Positions 15,123 through 22,426 of a stretch of 28,001 nucleotides of DNA are shown one piece after another; position 1 is the first letter of the stretch; each line of letters opens with the position of its first letter. The translations under genes were made by a program, and so were the position numbers. The DNA lies in contig CAZCLK010000023.1 of NCBI GenBank assembly GCA_964499575.1, forward strand, positions 1-28,001, written 5' to 3'. The notes under the pieces are model-generated. The model did no database searches. It was not told where the DNA came from and saw only the letters and a list, made by a program, of their open reading frames with translations. The DNA comes from JAAYCT01 sp964499575. GTDB taxonomy: Bacteria; Bacillota; Clostridia; Saccharofermentanales; Saccharofermentanaceae.

Positions 15123-16346
15123 ATGGGAAACTATAGATTTCACACCCCCGACGGCGTAAGCGATATGCTCCCGGAAGTCTGCGCGACGAAACGCGGAATT
15201 GAAGGGAAGCTGAGAAATCTGTTCGACGCATCCGGTTATCAGGAGATCGAGACGCCGGGAATCGAGTTTTTTGACGTGTACGCGGGCGGAAACTTTGTTA
15301 CGCAGGAGAATATGTATAAGTTAACCGATCAGGAAGGTCGGATCCTCGTCCTGCGGTACGACGGAACAATTCCGGCGGCGCGTCTTTCGGCGACGGTCCT
15401 TAAGGATTATGCCCTGCCTTTGCGGCTCTCTTATATCGAAAATATGTATCGTTTCCGGGAGTCCGGCGGCGGCAAACAGCGCGAGTTCGCTCAGGCGGGC
15501 GTCGAGTTGATGGGGGTTCGAAACGCGCAGGCCGACGCGGAGGTCATCGCGCTTTCGATCGCATCGGCGCTTGAAATCGGTCTTTCCGATTTGCAGGTCG
15601 CGGTCGGCCAAGTGGATTTCTTCCTGGGCTTGATGGAGGAGTGGGGCATCGGCGAAGAGGACGCGGATCTATTGTCCAAATTGGTCGACAGAAAGGATTC
15701 GGTCATGCTCGAAAAAATGGCGGACCGATTGAGTCTGTCTCCGGAAAATAAAAAGACGCTCCTGATGATCCCGACGCTTTTCGGGACGTACGATACGATT
15801 GATCTTCTCGAAAAGCGGGTGGAGGGAAAGCGCGCCAAAGCTGCGCTTTCCGATCTGCGCGATATTCTGGACACGCTTGCGGACTACGGTTATATGAAGT
15901 ATATTTCCCTTGATCTGGGGATGCTTCGAAGTCTCGAGTACTATACGGGCATGATATTTAAGGGGTTCACGCGGGAGGTCGGATTTCCGATCATCTCCGG
16001 AGGCAGATACGATAAAGTCGTTTCGGTGTTCGGGCGGGACCTGCCCGCGGTCGGGTTTTCGATCGGCATCACGCTGTGCATTACCGCTCTTCATCGTCAG
16101 GAATGGTCCGTCGAACGCAAGTCGGTCGATGTCGTCATCGGGTACGATATTTTGCCGGGTCTTCGGAAAAAGGCGATCCGGGCCGCGCGGGAGCTTCGGA
16201 AAAGGAAGATGAGGGTCATCCTCGACTGTTCCGGAAAGAATGAGCGGGACTTGAACGGTTACGCAAAAAGCAACGGCATCGGTCAGGTGATTTACATTAA
16301 AGACGGCGACTGCTGTTGCGCGGAAGGGGAGACGGAAGCGAAATGA
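15123..16346 (+). CDS. hisZ: ATP phosphoribosyltransferase regulatory subunit (HisZ)
   Basis: HisZ is a catalytically inactive histidyl-tRNA synthetase paralogue that pairs with short HisG to form active, histidine-sensitive ATP phosphoribosyltransferase. The 407-residue protein shows the class II synthetase fold: TPDGVSDMLPE at the start, motif 2-like LRLSYIENMYRFRESGGGKQREFAQAG, and a later LGMLRSLEYYTGMIFKGFT plus SGGRYDKV. A C-terminal region of ~90 residues (from ~RKSVDVVIGYD) resembles an anticodon-binding-type module. HisS is excluded by the adjacent short hisG and the his operon context. GGGAGG precedes ATG 15123. The stop overlaps the hisG ATG as ATGA. Confidence 0.93.
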   Translation: MGNYRFHTPDGVSDMLPEVCATKRGIEGKLRNLFDASGYQEIETPGIEFFDVYAGGNFVTQENMYKLTDQEGRILVLRYDGTIPAARLSATVLKDYALPLRLSYIENMYRFRESGGGKQREFAQAGVELMGVRNAQADAEVIALSIASALEIGLSDLQVAVGQVDFFLGLMEEWGIGEEDADLLSKLVDRKDSVMLEKMADRLSLSPENKKTLLMIPTLFGTYDTIDLLEKRVEGKRAKAALSDLRDILDTLADYGYMKYISLDLGMLRSLEYYTGMIFKGFTREVGFPIISGGRYDKVVSVFGRDLPAVGFSIGITLCITALHRQEWSVERKSVDVVIGYDILPGLRKKAIRAARELRKRKMRVILDCSGKNERDLNGYAKSNGIGQVIYIKDGDCCCAEGETEAK

Positions 16347-16993
16347 TAACGATCGCATTATCCAAGGGGCGCCTGGCGGATCAGACGCTATTGCTTCTGG
16401 AGGCCGCCGGATACGACTGTTCGTCAACCAAAGAAGATTCAAGAAAACTGATTCTGGAAGATGAGGCGGCGGGCTTACGGTTCATCATGGCCAAGCCGGC
16501 CGACGTGCCGACCTACGTGGAGTACGGAGCGGCGGATATCGGGGTGGTCGGGAAAGATACGCTCATGGAGGAAAACCGTCAGCTCTATGAGGTGATCGAC
16601 CTGGGATTCGGCGCGTGCCGGATGTGCGTGTGCGGGCCGGAACGGCTTCGCGGCAGCCTTGACCGGATCCCCAATAAGCGTGTCGCTTCGAAATACCCAA
16701 ACATCACGCGCGCGTATTTTGAGAAGACAAAGCGGGAGAGTGTCGAGATTATCAAATTGAACGGGTCCGTCGAGTTGGCGCCGCTGGTCGGTCTGGCGGA
16801 AGTCATCGTCGATATCGTCGAGTCCGGGAGGACCCTGCGCGAAAACGGCCTCGACGTCCTCGAAGTGATCGCGGACATCTCGGCGAGACTGGTGGTGAAC
16901 CGTGTGGCGATGAAGATGAAATCCGGCGAGATCATGCCGATGCTGGAGGCGATTCGCGCTCAGCTCGGAAAAGAGAAAGAGGAACGGGGGTAA
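16343..16993 (+). CDS. hisG: ATP phosphoribosyltransferase catalytic subunit, short form (HisG)
   Basis: HisG catalyses the first step, ATP plus PRPP to phosphoribosyl-ATP. At 216 residues it is the short (HisGS) form that lacks the C-terminal regulatory domain and needs HisZ, which is encoded just upstream. Motifs include MITIALSKGRL at the start, ADIGVVGKDTL, KRVASKYPNITRAYF and the PRPP loop EVIVDIVESGRTLRENGL. ATG 16343 is preferred over the 27-nt-longer upstream reading because MITIALSKG is the family N-terminus and it gives a 4-nt overlap with hisZ. Confidence 0.96.
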   Translation: MITIALSKGRLADQTLLLLEAAGYDCSSTKEDSRKLILEDEAAGLRFIMAKPADVPTYVEYGAADIGVVGKDTLMEENRQLYEVIDLGFGACRMCVCGPERLRGSLDRIPNKRVASKYPNITRAYFEKTKRESVEIIKLNGSVELAPLVGLAEVIVDIVESGRTLRENGLDVLEVIADISARLVVNRVAMKMKSGEIMPMLEAIRAQLGKEKEERG

Positions 16994-16997
16994 ATCG

Positions 16998-18296
16998 ATG
17001 AAATGTAAATTAATCCGCGCGGATGCGGAGAATAGGATTTCTATTTGCGAAAAGCTCGGCATGCGCGGCAAGATGGCGCTCGGGCCGATCATGGAGACGG
17101 TCGGCGAGGTGCTCGAAAATATCCGCCTGCGCGGAGACGACGCCGTTCGGGAGTATACGAAGAAGTTCGATAAAGTGGATATCGCGCCCGGCGGATTCCG
17201 TGTAACGGAAGAAGAGATCGACCGCGCCTACGCTTCCGTAAATCCGGAGCTTTTGCGGATTATGACTCAGGCCGCGGAGAACATCAGGATCTTTCACGAG
17301 AAGCAACTCGAGTCCGGATATATGCTCGAAAATAGCCCCGGCGCGAAGGTCGGTATGCTGGTGCGTCCCTTATCCGTCGCCGGTGTCTATGTCCCCGGCG
17401 GAACGGCACCTCTGCCTTCGACTGTCATGATGGACGTTATCCCGGCCAAGGTGGCGGGCGTGCCGCGCGTCGTGCTTTGCACGCCGCCGCGCGCCGACGC
17501 GACCGTCGATCCCGTGATCCTCGCCGCCGCCCGCATCGCGGGCGCGGACGAGATCTACCGCGTCGGCGGCGCGCAGGCCATCGGGGCGATGGCCTGCGGC
17601 ACGCTTGAGATCCCGCGTGTCGATAAGATTTGCGGGCCCGGAAACATATACGTGAACACCGCAAAGCGATTGGTCTACGGACAGGTCGACATCGACATGT
17701 TCGCCGGACCGAGCGAAATATTGATCCTCGCGGATGAGTCGGCCGATCCCGAATTTGTCGCCGCCGATATGCTCTCTCAGGCCGAGCACGATAAACTTGC
17801 ATCCGCGATCACACTGACGACCGGCGAGAAACTGGCAAACGCAATACTGGAAGCCGTCGACCGCCGTTTTGAACAGTCGACCCGAAAAGAGATTCTCGAA
17901 GCGTCGCTCCGGGATTACTGCGCGGTGCTTCTGGTGGATGATATGGAGACCGCCGTCGCGTTTTCGGAAGAACTCGCGCCCGAGCACCTGGAAATCTGCG
18001 TGAAAGACCCGGACAAGTACATTCCGATGATCAAAAACGCCGGGGCGATCTTTGTCGGAAATTACACGCCGGAGCCGCTCGGGGACTATTACGCCGGACC
18101 GAACCACACCCTGCCGACCTCGGGTACCGCACGATTCTTTTCGCCGCTTTCGACCGGAGACTTCATAAAAAGAACGAGTATTCTCCGGTACGATCAAGAA
18201 GCGCTGAGGGAGTGCTACCGCGACGTCGCCGCTTTTGCGGATGCGGAAGGCCTCACGGCTCACGCGCAAGCGATCCGGGTCCGGTTTGAGCAATAG
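16998..18296 (+). CDS. hisD: Histidinol dehydrogenase (HisD)
   Basis: HisD performs the last two steps, oxidising histidinol via histidinal to histidine with NAD+ and Zn2+. The 432-residue length is normal. Visible blocks are VAGVYVPGGTAPLPSTV, RVGGAQAIGAMA, DKICGPGNIYVNTAKRLVYG, DMFAGPSEILI, LSQAEHDKLASAI (with the zinc/base residues), ELAPEHLEIC and GPNHTLPTSGTARF. It begins 4 nt after the hisG stop and lies 30 nt before hisC. No anomaly is seen apart from a strong bias to GC-rich codons that matches its neighbours. Confidence 0.97.
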   Translation: MKCKLIRADAENRISICEKLGMRGKMALGPIMETVGEVLENIRLRGDDAVREYTKKFDKVDIAPGGFRVTEEEIDRAYASVNPELLRIMTQAAENIRIFHEKQLESGYMLENSPGAKVGMLVRPLSVAGVYVPGGTAPLPSTVMMDVIPAKVAGVPRVVLCTPPRADATVDPVILAAARIAGADEIYRVGGAQAIGAMACGTLEIPRVDKICGPGNIYVNTAKRLVYGQVDIDMFAGPSEILILADESADPEFVAADMLSQAEHDKLASAITLTTGEKLANAILEAVDRRFEQSTRKEILEASLRDYCAVLLVDDMETAVAFSEELAPEHLEICVKDPDKYIPMIKNAGAIFVGNYTPEPLGDYYAGPNHTLPTSGTARFFSPLSTGDFIKRTSILRYDQEALRECYRDVAAFADAEGLTAHAQAIRVRFEQ

Positions 18297-18326
18297 GACA
18301 ACGAACGAGTAAAGAAGGATAGCAAT

Positions 18327-19400
18327 ATGAGCCGTTTCTGGAACAGTAAAACCAATGCGATCGAGCCCTACGTCGCGGGAGAACAGCCCGGAGAAGGGCA
18401 GAAGGTCATTAAACTCAATACGAACGAAAACCCCTATCCGCCCTCGCCGAACATCGGCGCGCTTCTGAGGACATTCGACGAGGAGCGCCTGCGGCTTTAC
18501 CCGGACACCTCGTGCACCGCTTTACGGGAGGCGTTCGGTGCGTTTTACGGCGTTCGACCCACGCAGGTTTTCTGCGGAAACGGGTCGGACGAGGTCCTCG
18601 CGTTTGCGTTTCGGGCGTTTTTCGAAAGCGGTCCGGATGCAAAGCCGCTTCTGACTCCGGACATCTCCTACAGTTTTTACCCGGTATATGCGGAGCTTTT
18701 CGATATTCCTTTAAAGAAAATCCCCTTGCGCGCGGATTTTTCGATCGCGCCCGAAGATTACCTGAATCCGGAGGGCGGCGTAGCGATCGCCAATCCGAAC
18801 GCGCCGACGGGAATCGCTCTGCCGGTCGAGTCGATCCGTGAAATCCTCGATGCGAACCCGGACCGGGTCGTGCTGATCGATGAGGCGTACGCGTGCTTCG
18901 GCGGGCCTTCCTGCATCGGGCTTCTTTCGGAATATCCGAACCTTCTGATCATCGGGACGCTTTCGAAGTCGCACTCGCTCGCGGGTCTTCGGCTCGGCTT
19001 CGCGATCGGCTCCGAGGAGTTGATCGAGGGGATCCGGAGGATCCGGGACTCCTTCAACTCCTATCCGGTCGATACGCTCGCCCAAAAGACCGCCGAGGCG
19101 GCGGTCCGGGACCGCGCCTGGCACGAAGAAAACGTTCGGAAAATCGTCGCGACACGGGAGCGCGCGCGGGAAGCTTTTCAAGAAATGGGCTTCGCGGTCA
19201 CGGATTCCAAGGCGAACTTCCTTTTTGTTCGCCCCGAGGGAATCGACGCGTCGGAACTGTACACCAATTTAAAAAATAAAGGTATACTGGTAAGGTATTT
19301 CGGTAAACCGAGGATCAGTGATTACCTGAGAATCTCCGTCGGCACGGATGAACAGATGACGGGATTGATTGAGGCGGTTCGCGAATTTTGCGGACGATAA
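18327..19400 (+). CDS. hisC: Histidinol-phosphate aminotransferase (HisC)
   Basis: HisC is a PLP-dependent fold I aminotransferase converting imidazole acetol-phosphate to histidinol phosphate with glutamate as donor. The 357-residue protein has IKLNTNENPYPPSP at the start, CGNGSDEVLAF, the NPNAPTG motif, LIDEAYACF, and the PLP lysine in SKSHSLAGLRLGFAIG. The C-terminal YFGKPRISDYLRISVGT is typical of HisC rather than generic AspC. AAGGA precedes ATG 18327. It sits 16 nt before hisB. As in some genomes it may also serve aromatic amino acid transamination; that cannot be judged here. Confidence 0.95.
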   Translation: MSRFWNSKTNAIEPYVAGEQPGEGQKVIKLNTNENPYPPSPNIGALLRTFDEERLRLYPDTSCTALREAFGAFYGVRPTQVFCGNGSDEVLAFAFRAFFESGPDAKPLLTPDISYSFYPVYAELFDIPLKKIPLRADFSIAPEDYLNPEGGVAIANPNAPTGIALPVESIREILDANPDRVVLIDEAYACFGGPSCIGLLSEYPNLLIIGTLSKSHSLAGLRLGFAIGSEELIEGIRRIRDSFNSYPVDTLAQKTAEAAVRDRAWHEENVRKIVATRERAREAFQEMGFAVTDSKANFLFVRPEGIDASELYTNLKNKGILVRYFGKPRISDYLRISVGTDEQMTGLIEAVREFCGR

Positions 19401-19416
19401 CGGAGGATTTCACAAC

Positions 19417-20064
19417 ATGAGCGCGACGGAGAAAGAAAGATCAGCGGCTTGCAGCCGTGATACCTGCGAGACCAAAGAAAGATCAGCGGCTTGCAGCCGT
19501 AGAACTAGGGAGACCGATATCGAGGTCAGACTGTCGATCGGCCGGGCAGGCGAGGTTAGTCTCGACACAGGGATCGGCTTTTTTGACCATATGCTGGAAC
19601 TCCTGGCGCGCCACGGGAAAATGAGCCTCCTGGTGAAGGCGAACGGAGACCTTCGGGTCGACGGGCATCACACCGTGGAGGACGTCGGGATCGTGATCGG
19701 AAAGGCGTTGGGCGAAGCGCTCGGCGACAAGAAGGGAATCCGCCGCTACGGGTATGCGGCGCTTCCGATGGATGAATCCCTGGCGACCTGCGCGCTCGAT
19801 ATTTCCGGGCGCCCGTTTATCGTCTTTGACGCAAAATTCGCTGGTGACCGGGTCGGCGACTTCGATACGGAGCTTACCGAGGAGTTTTTCCGGGCGCTGG
19901 CGTTTGCCGCGGGTCTCACACTGCACCTGCGCTGTGAATACGGCGGAAACGATCACCACAAGATCGAGGCGATGTTTAAGGCGTTCGCGAGGGCGTTCAG
20001 AGAAGCTTCGTCGATTGATCCGGACGCAGAAGGGCAGATCCCCTCGACGAAGGGCGTTTTGTAA
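19417..20064 (+). CDS. hisB: Imidazoleglycerol-phosphate dehydratase (HisB) with duplicated N-terminus
   Basis: HisB (dehydratase only) converts imidazole glycerol phosphate to imidazole acetol phosphate in a Mn-dependent 24-mer. The 215-residue protein has the metal-binding blocks GFFDHMLELLARHG, DGHHTVEDVGI and GGNDHHKIEAMFKAFARA. The usual N-terminal RxTxETDI motif is preceded by an extra ~25 residues made of two near-identical 14-residue copies (KERSAACSRDTCET, then KERSAACSRRTRET), from a DNA duplication. CGGAGG precedes ATG 19417. No phosphatase domain is fused, so histidinol-phosphate phosphatase must be elsewhere. Confidence 0.95.
   Translation: MSATEKERSAACSRDTCETKERSAACSRRTRETDIEVRLSIGRAGEVSLDTGIGFFDHMLELLARHGKMSLLVKANGDLRVDGHHTVEDVGIVIGKALGEALGDKKGIRRYGYAALPMDESLATCALDISGRPFIVFDAKFAGDRVGDFDTELTEEFFRALAFAAGLTLHLRCEYGGNDHHKIEAMFKAFARAFREASSIDPDAEGQIPSTKGVL
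19432..19500 (+). repeat. 27-bp direct repeat inside the hisB N-terminus (42-bp period)
   Basis: Bases 19432-19458 recur identically at 19474-19500. The offset is 42 bp (14 codons), so the frame is kept. Each copy contains the palindrome CGGCTTGCAGCCG, which could form a small hairpin. The result is the in-frame duplication KERSAACSR at the HisB N-terminus. Confidence 0.93.
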
Positions 20065-20072
20065 CCGGAAAT

Positions 20073-20112
20073 TTCCGGAAGCTCCGGGGCAAGGGTGTCC
20101 GGAACGCTTTTT
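20073..20112 (+). terminator. Weak terminator-like hairpin between hisB and purC
   Basis: TTCCGGA (20073-20079) pairs with TCCGGAA (20098-20104) around an 18-nt loop and is followed by CG and a five-T run ending at 20112. A separate 14-bp palindrome, CCGGAAATTTCCGG at 20065-20078, overlaps the left arm and may compete. It could partly terminate or process the transcript in the 120-bp hisB-purC gap. No promoter is evident after it. Confidence 0.35.
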
Positions 20113-20184
20113 ATAAGAAATGACATTCACTTTGATTTTTCGGAGCGGCAAAGGCGGCGTTCCGGTCGGAATAAGGAGGAACAT

Positions 20185-21072
20185 ATGAAATATTTCAGCG
20201 AATCCGAATTTCCCGGAATTCCGCTTCTGTTTAAGGGGAAGGTTCGGGATGTTTACGATCTGGGCGATTCGCTTCTGATCGTCGTCTCCGACCGCATATC
20301 GGCCTTTGACGTTATTTTCAACGAGCCGATCCCCGGAAAGGGTGTTATTCTGAACAGTCTGTCGGCGTTCTGGTTTGACATGACGAAGGATATTATGCCG
20401 AACCACGTGCTTTCAACGAATCCTTCCGATTATCCGAAGGGATTGTCGGCCTACGCCGACAAACTGAACGGCCGCTCCATGCGGGTCGACAAGGCGGAAA
20501 TGCTGCCGGTCGAATGCATTGTCCGGGGCTACCTGGAGGGGTCTGCGCTCAAGGAATACAACGCGAAAGGCACAATCAACGGCGTCCGGATGCCTCGGGG
20601 ACTGAAGCAGGCAGACCGCCTCCCCGAGCCGATTTTTTCGCCTTCGACCAAGGCGGAGTCCGGACATGACATCAATATCACGATCGAGGAAACGGAGAAC
20701 CTTATCGGAACAGAGGACGCCCGCGCGATCGCGGACGCGACGCTCGCTTTATACACGAAGGCTTCCGCGTACGCCCTGGATCGCGGACTTATCCTTGCGG
20801 ACACGAAACTGGAGTTCGGCAAAATCGACGGCCGACTGGTTGTCGCCGACGAAATGTTCACGCCGGACTCCTCCCGCTTTTGGGACGTTCACGACTACGA
20901 GCCGGGCAGAGCGCAGAAAAGCTTTGACAAGCAGTACCTGAGAGAGTATCTTGAAACGCTGGACTGGGATAAGACCTATCCGCCTCCGGCACTCCCGCCC
21001 GAGATCATCGCGGCGACATCCGCGAAGTACCGCGAAGCGTACCGGATCCTGACCGGGAAGGACATCGGATGA
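20185..21072 (+). CDS. purC: Phosphoribosylaminoimidazole-succinocarboxamide synthase (PurC)
   Basis: PurC (SAICAR synthetase) joins CAIR and aspartate with ATP in de novo purine synthesis. The 295-residue protein is the longer PurC/ADE1-like type. Features are LLFKGKVRDVYDLGD and IVVSDRISAFDVIF (nucleotide binding), MLPVECIVRGYLEGSALKEY, STKAESGHDINIT, and LILADTKLEFGKIDGRLVVADE with DSSRFWD. AAGGAGG precedes ATG 20185; an upstream in-frame region has no homology. It lies inside the his operon and its stop overlaps the hisH ATG by 4 nt. HisH/HisF release AICAR, a purine intermediate just two steps after SAICAR formation, so the linkage makes metabolic sense. Confidence 0.95.
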   Translation: MKYFSESEFPGIPLLFKGKVRDVYDLGDSLLIVVSDRISAFDVIFNEPIPGKGVILNSLSAFWFDMTKDIMPNHVLSTNPSDYPKGLSAYADKLNGRSMRVDKAEMLPVECIVRGYLEGSALKEYNAKGTINGVRMPRGLKQADRLPEPIFSPSTKAESGHDINITIEETENLIGTEDARAIADATLALYTKASAYALDRGLILADTKLEFGKIDGRLVVADEMFTPDSSRFWDVHDYEPGRAQKSFDKQYLREYLETLDWDKTYPPPALPPEIIAATSAKYREAYRILTGKDIG

Positions 21073-21671
21073 TTGAGGTCATCGACTACGGGTTCGGCAA
21101 TCTGGGCTCCGTCGTAAAAGCGCTCGAGCACATCGGGTACTCCTGCCGTATTGTCGACGATCCGAAGAACATCCGCACCGCGTCCGGGGTGATCCTGCCG
21201 GGAGTCGGGGCGTTCGGCGCGGCGATGGACGCGCTTCGCCAAAGCGGACTCGATCGCGCGATCACGGAATATATCGCCACAGGCGCTCCGTTTCTGGGCA
21301 TCTGCCTCGGAATGCAATTGCTTTTCGAAAAGTCGGAAGAGAGCGGTGAGGCGGTGCAGGGTCTCGGCATATTGCCCGGTGTTGTCCGTCGCTTCCCGGC
21401 GCAAGCGAAGCTCAAGGTCCCGCAGATCGGGTGGAATTGCTTCGAGAGTGTTCGCGATCCGGTTTTTCGAAAAGGGGATTACGTGTACTTCGTGCACTCG
21501 TACTACTGCGTTCCGGAATTTGACGCCGATATTGCGGCGACGACCGATTACGGTATAGAATACGCATGCGCGGTATCGCGCGGAAATGTTTTGGCCATGC
21601 AGTTCCACCCTGAAAAAAGCGGTGAGGTGGGGCTCTCGATATTCAATCGTTGGGCGAGGAGGACGCGATGA
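21069..21671 (+). CDS. hisH: Imidazole glycerol phosphate synthase glutaminase subunit (HisH)
   Basis: HisH hydrolyses glutamine and passes ammonia through the HisF barrel. The 200-residue class I amidotransferase has IDYGFGNLGSV at the start, LPGVGAFG as the oxyanion segment, nucleophile Cys79 in FLGICLGMQLLF, the IGWN segment and the His-Glu pair in MQFHPEKSG. Both ends overlap neighbours as ATGA: purC upstream, hisA downstream. Its partner domain HisF lies two genes on as a HisF-HisI fusion. Confidence 0.96.
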   Translation: MIEVIDYGFGNLGSVVKALEHIGYSCRIVDDPKNIRTASGVILPGVGAFGAAMDALRQSGLDRAITEYIATGAPFLGICLGMQLLFEKSEESGEAVQGLGILPGVVRRFPAQAKLKVPQIGWNCFESVRDPVFRKGDYVYFVHSYYCVPEFDADIAATTDYGIEYACAVSRGNVLAMQFHPEKSGEVGLSIFNRWARRTR

Positions 21672-22426
21672 TCATTTATCCTGCAATCGACCTTTTGGAC
21701 GGGAAATGCGTCCGTCTCCGCCAGGGGAAATACGACGACGTGACGGTCTATTCCGAGGATCCGGTATCCGTCGCGCGCGATTTTCGCGAAAAAGGGGCAA
21801 CGTGGGTCCACATCGTCGATTTGGACGCCGCCCGCACCGGGAGGCCCAGAAATCAGGAAATCATCCGGCGGATCGCCGCGGAGACCGGACTGGCCGTCCA
21901 GACCGGCGGGGGAATCCGTAATATGCGGACACTGTATAAGCTTTTGAGCGTTTATGACGTGACCCGGTGCGTGCTCGGCACCTCCGCGATCCGGGACCGC
22001 GAATTCACCGAAGAAGCGCTGAAGCGTTTTCCGGACAACGTCGCGATCGGGATCGACGCGCGGGACGGGGAGGTATCGGCGGATGGCTGGACTTCCGGAT
22101 CCGGCCTTATGGCCGTCGATTTTGCCGTAACGATGCAGGAGCTCGGAGCCAAAACCGTTATTTTTACCGATATTTCCCGGGACGGAATGATGTCCGGTCC
22201 GGCGACGAAGCAAACCTCGGAACTGGTTTCCGCCACGCGACTGAGTGTGATCGCGTCCGGCGGGATCGGTTCCGACCGGGATATCGACGAGATCCGCAGC
22301 AGCGGATGCTCGGGTGTGATTGTGGGAAAAGCAATTTATGAAGGAAAAGTGAGGTTAGCCGAATGCTTGCAAAAAGAATCATCCCTTGCCTCGATGTCAA
22401 AAACGGACGAGTCGTCAAAGGCGTAA
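21668..22426 (+). CDS. hisA: ProFAR isomerase (HisA), with long overlap into hisF
   Basis: HisA isomerises ProFAR to PRFAR in a (beta/alpha)8 barrel. The 252-residue protein has catalytic Asp8 (AIDLLDG) and Asp130 (IGIDARDG). Its phosphate loops are VQTGGGIR, VLGTSAIRD, IASGGIGS and VIVGKAIYEGK. ATG 21668 gives the standard N-terminus and a 4-nt overlap with hisH. The barrel is complete by ~residue 235. The last ~20 residues are read in another frame from the first 64 bases of hisF and are Ser/Lys-rich. Because trpF is absent from the trp operon, a PriA-like dual activity deserves testing, but the GGG (not SGG) loop looks like ordinary HisA. Confidence 0.94.
   Translation: MIIYPAIDLLDGKCVRLRQGKYDDVTVYSEDPVSVARDFREKGATWVHIVDLDAARTGRPRNQEIIRRIAAETGLAVQTGGGIRNMRTLYKLLSVYDVTRCVLGTSAIRDREFTEEALKRFPDNVAIGIDARDGEVSADGWTSGSGLMAVDFAVTMQELGAKTVIFTDISRDGMMSGPATKQTSELVSATRLSVIASGGIGSDRDIDEIRSSGCSGVIVGKAIYEGKVRLAECLQKESSLASMSKTDESSKA

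Noticed and set aside
15123..16346. Histidyl-tRNA synthetase (HisS)
   Set aside because: It overlaps a short hisG and leads the his operon; HisZ fits better.
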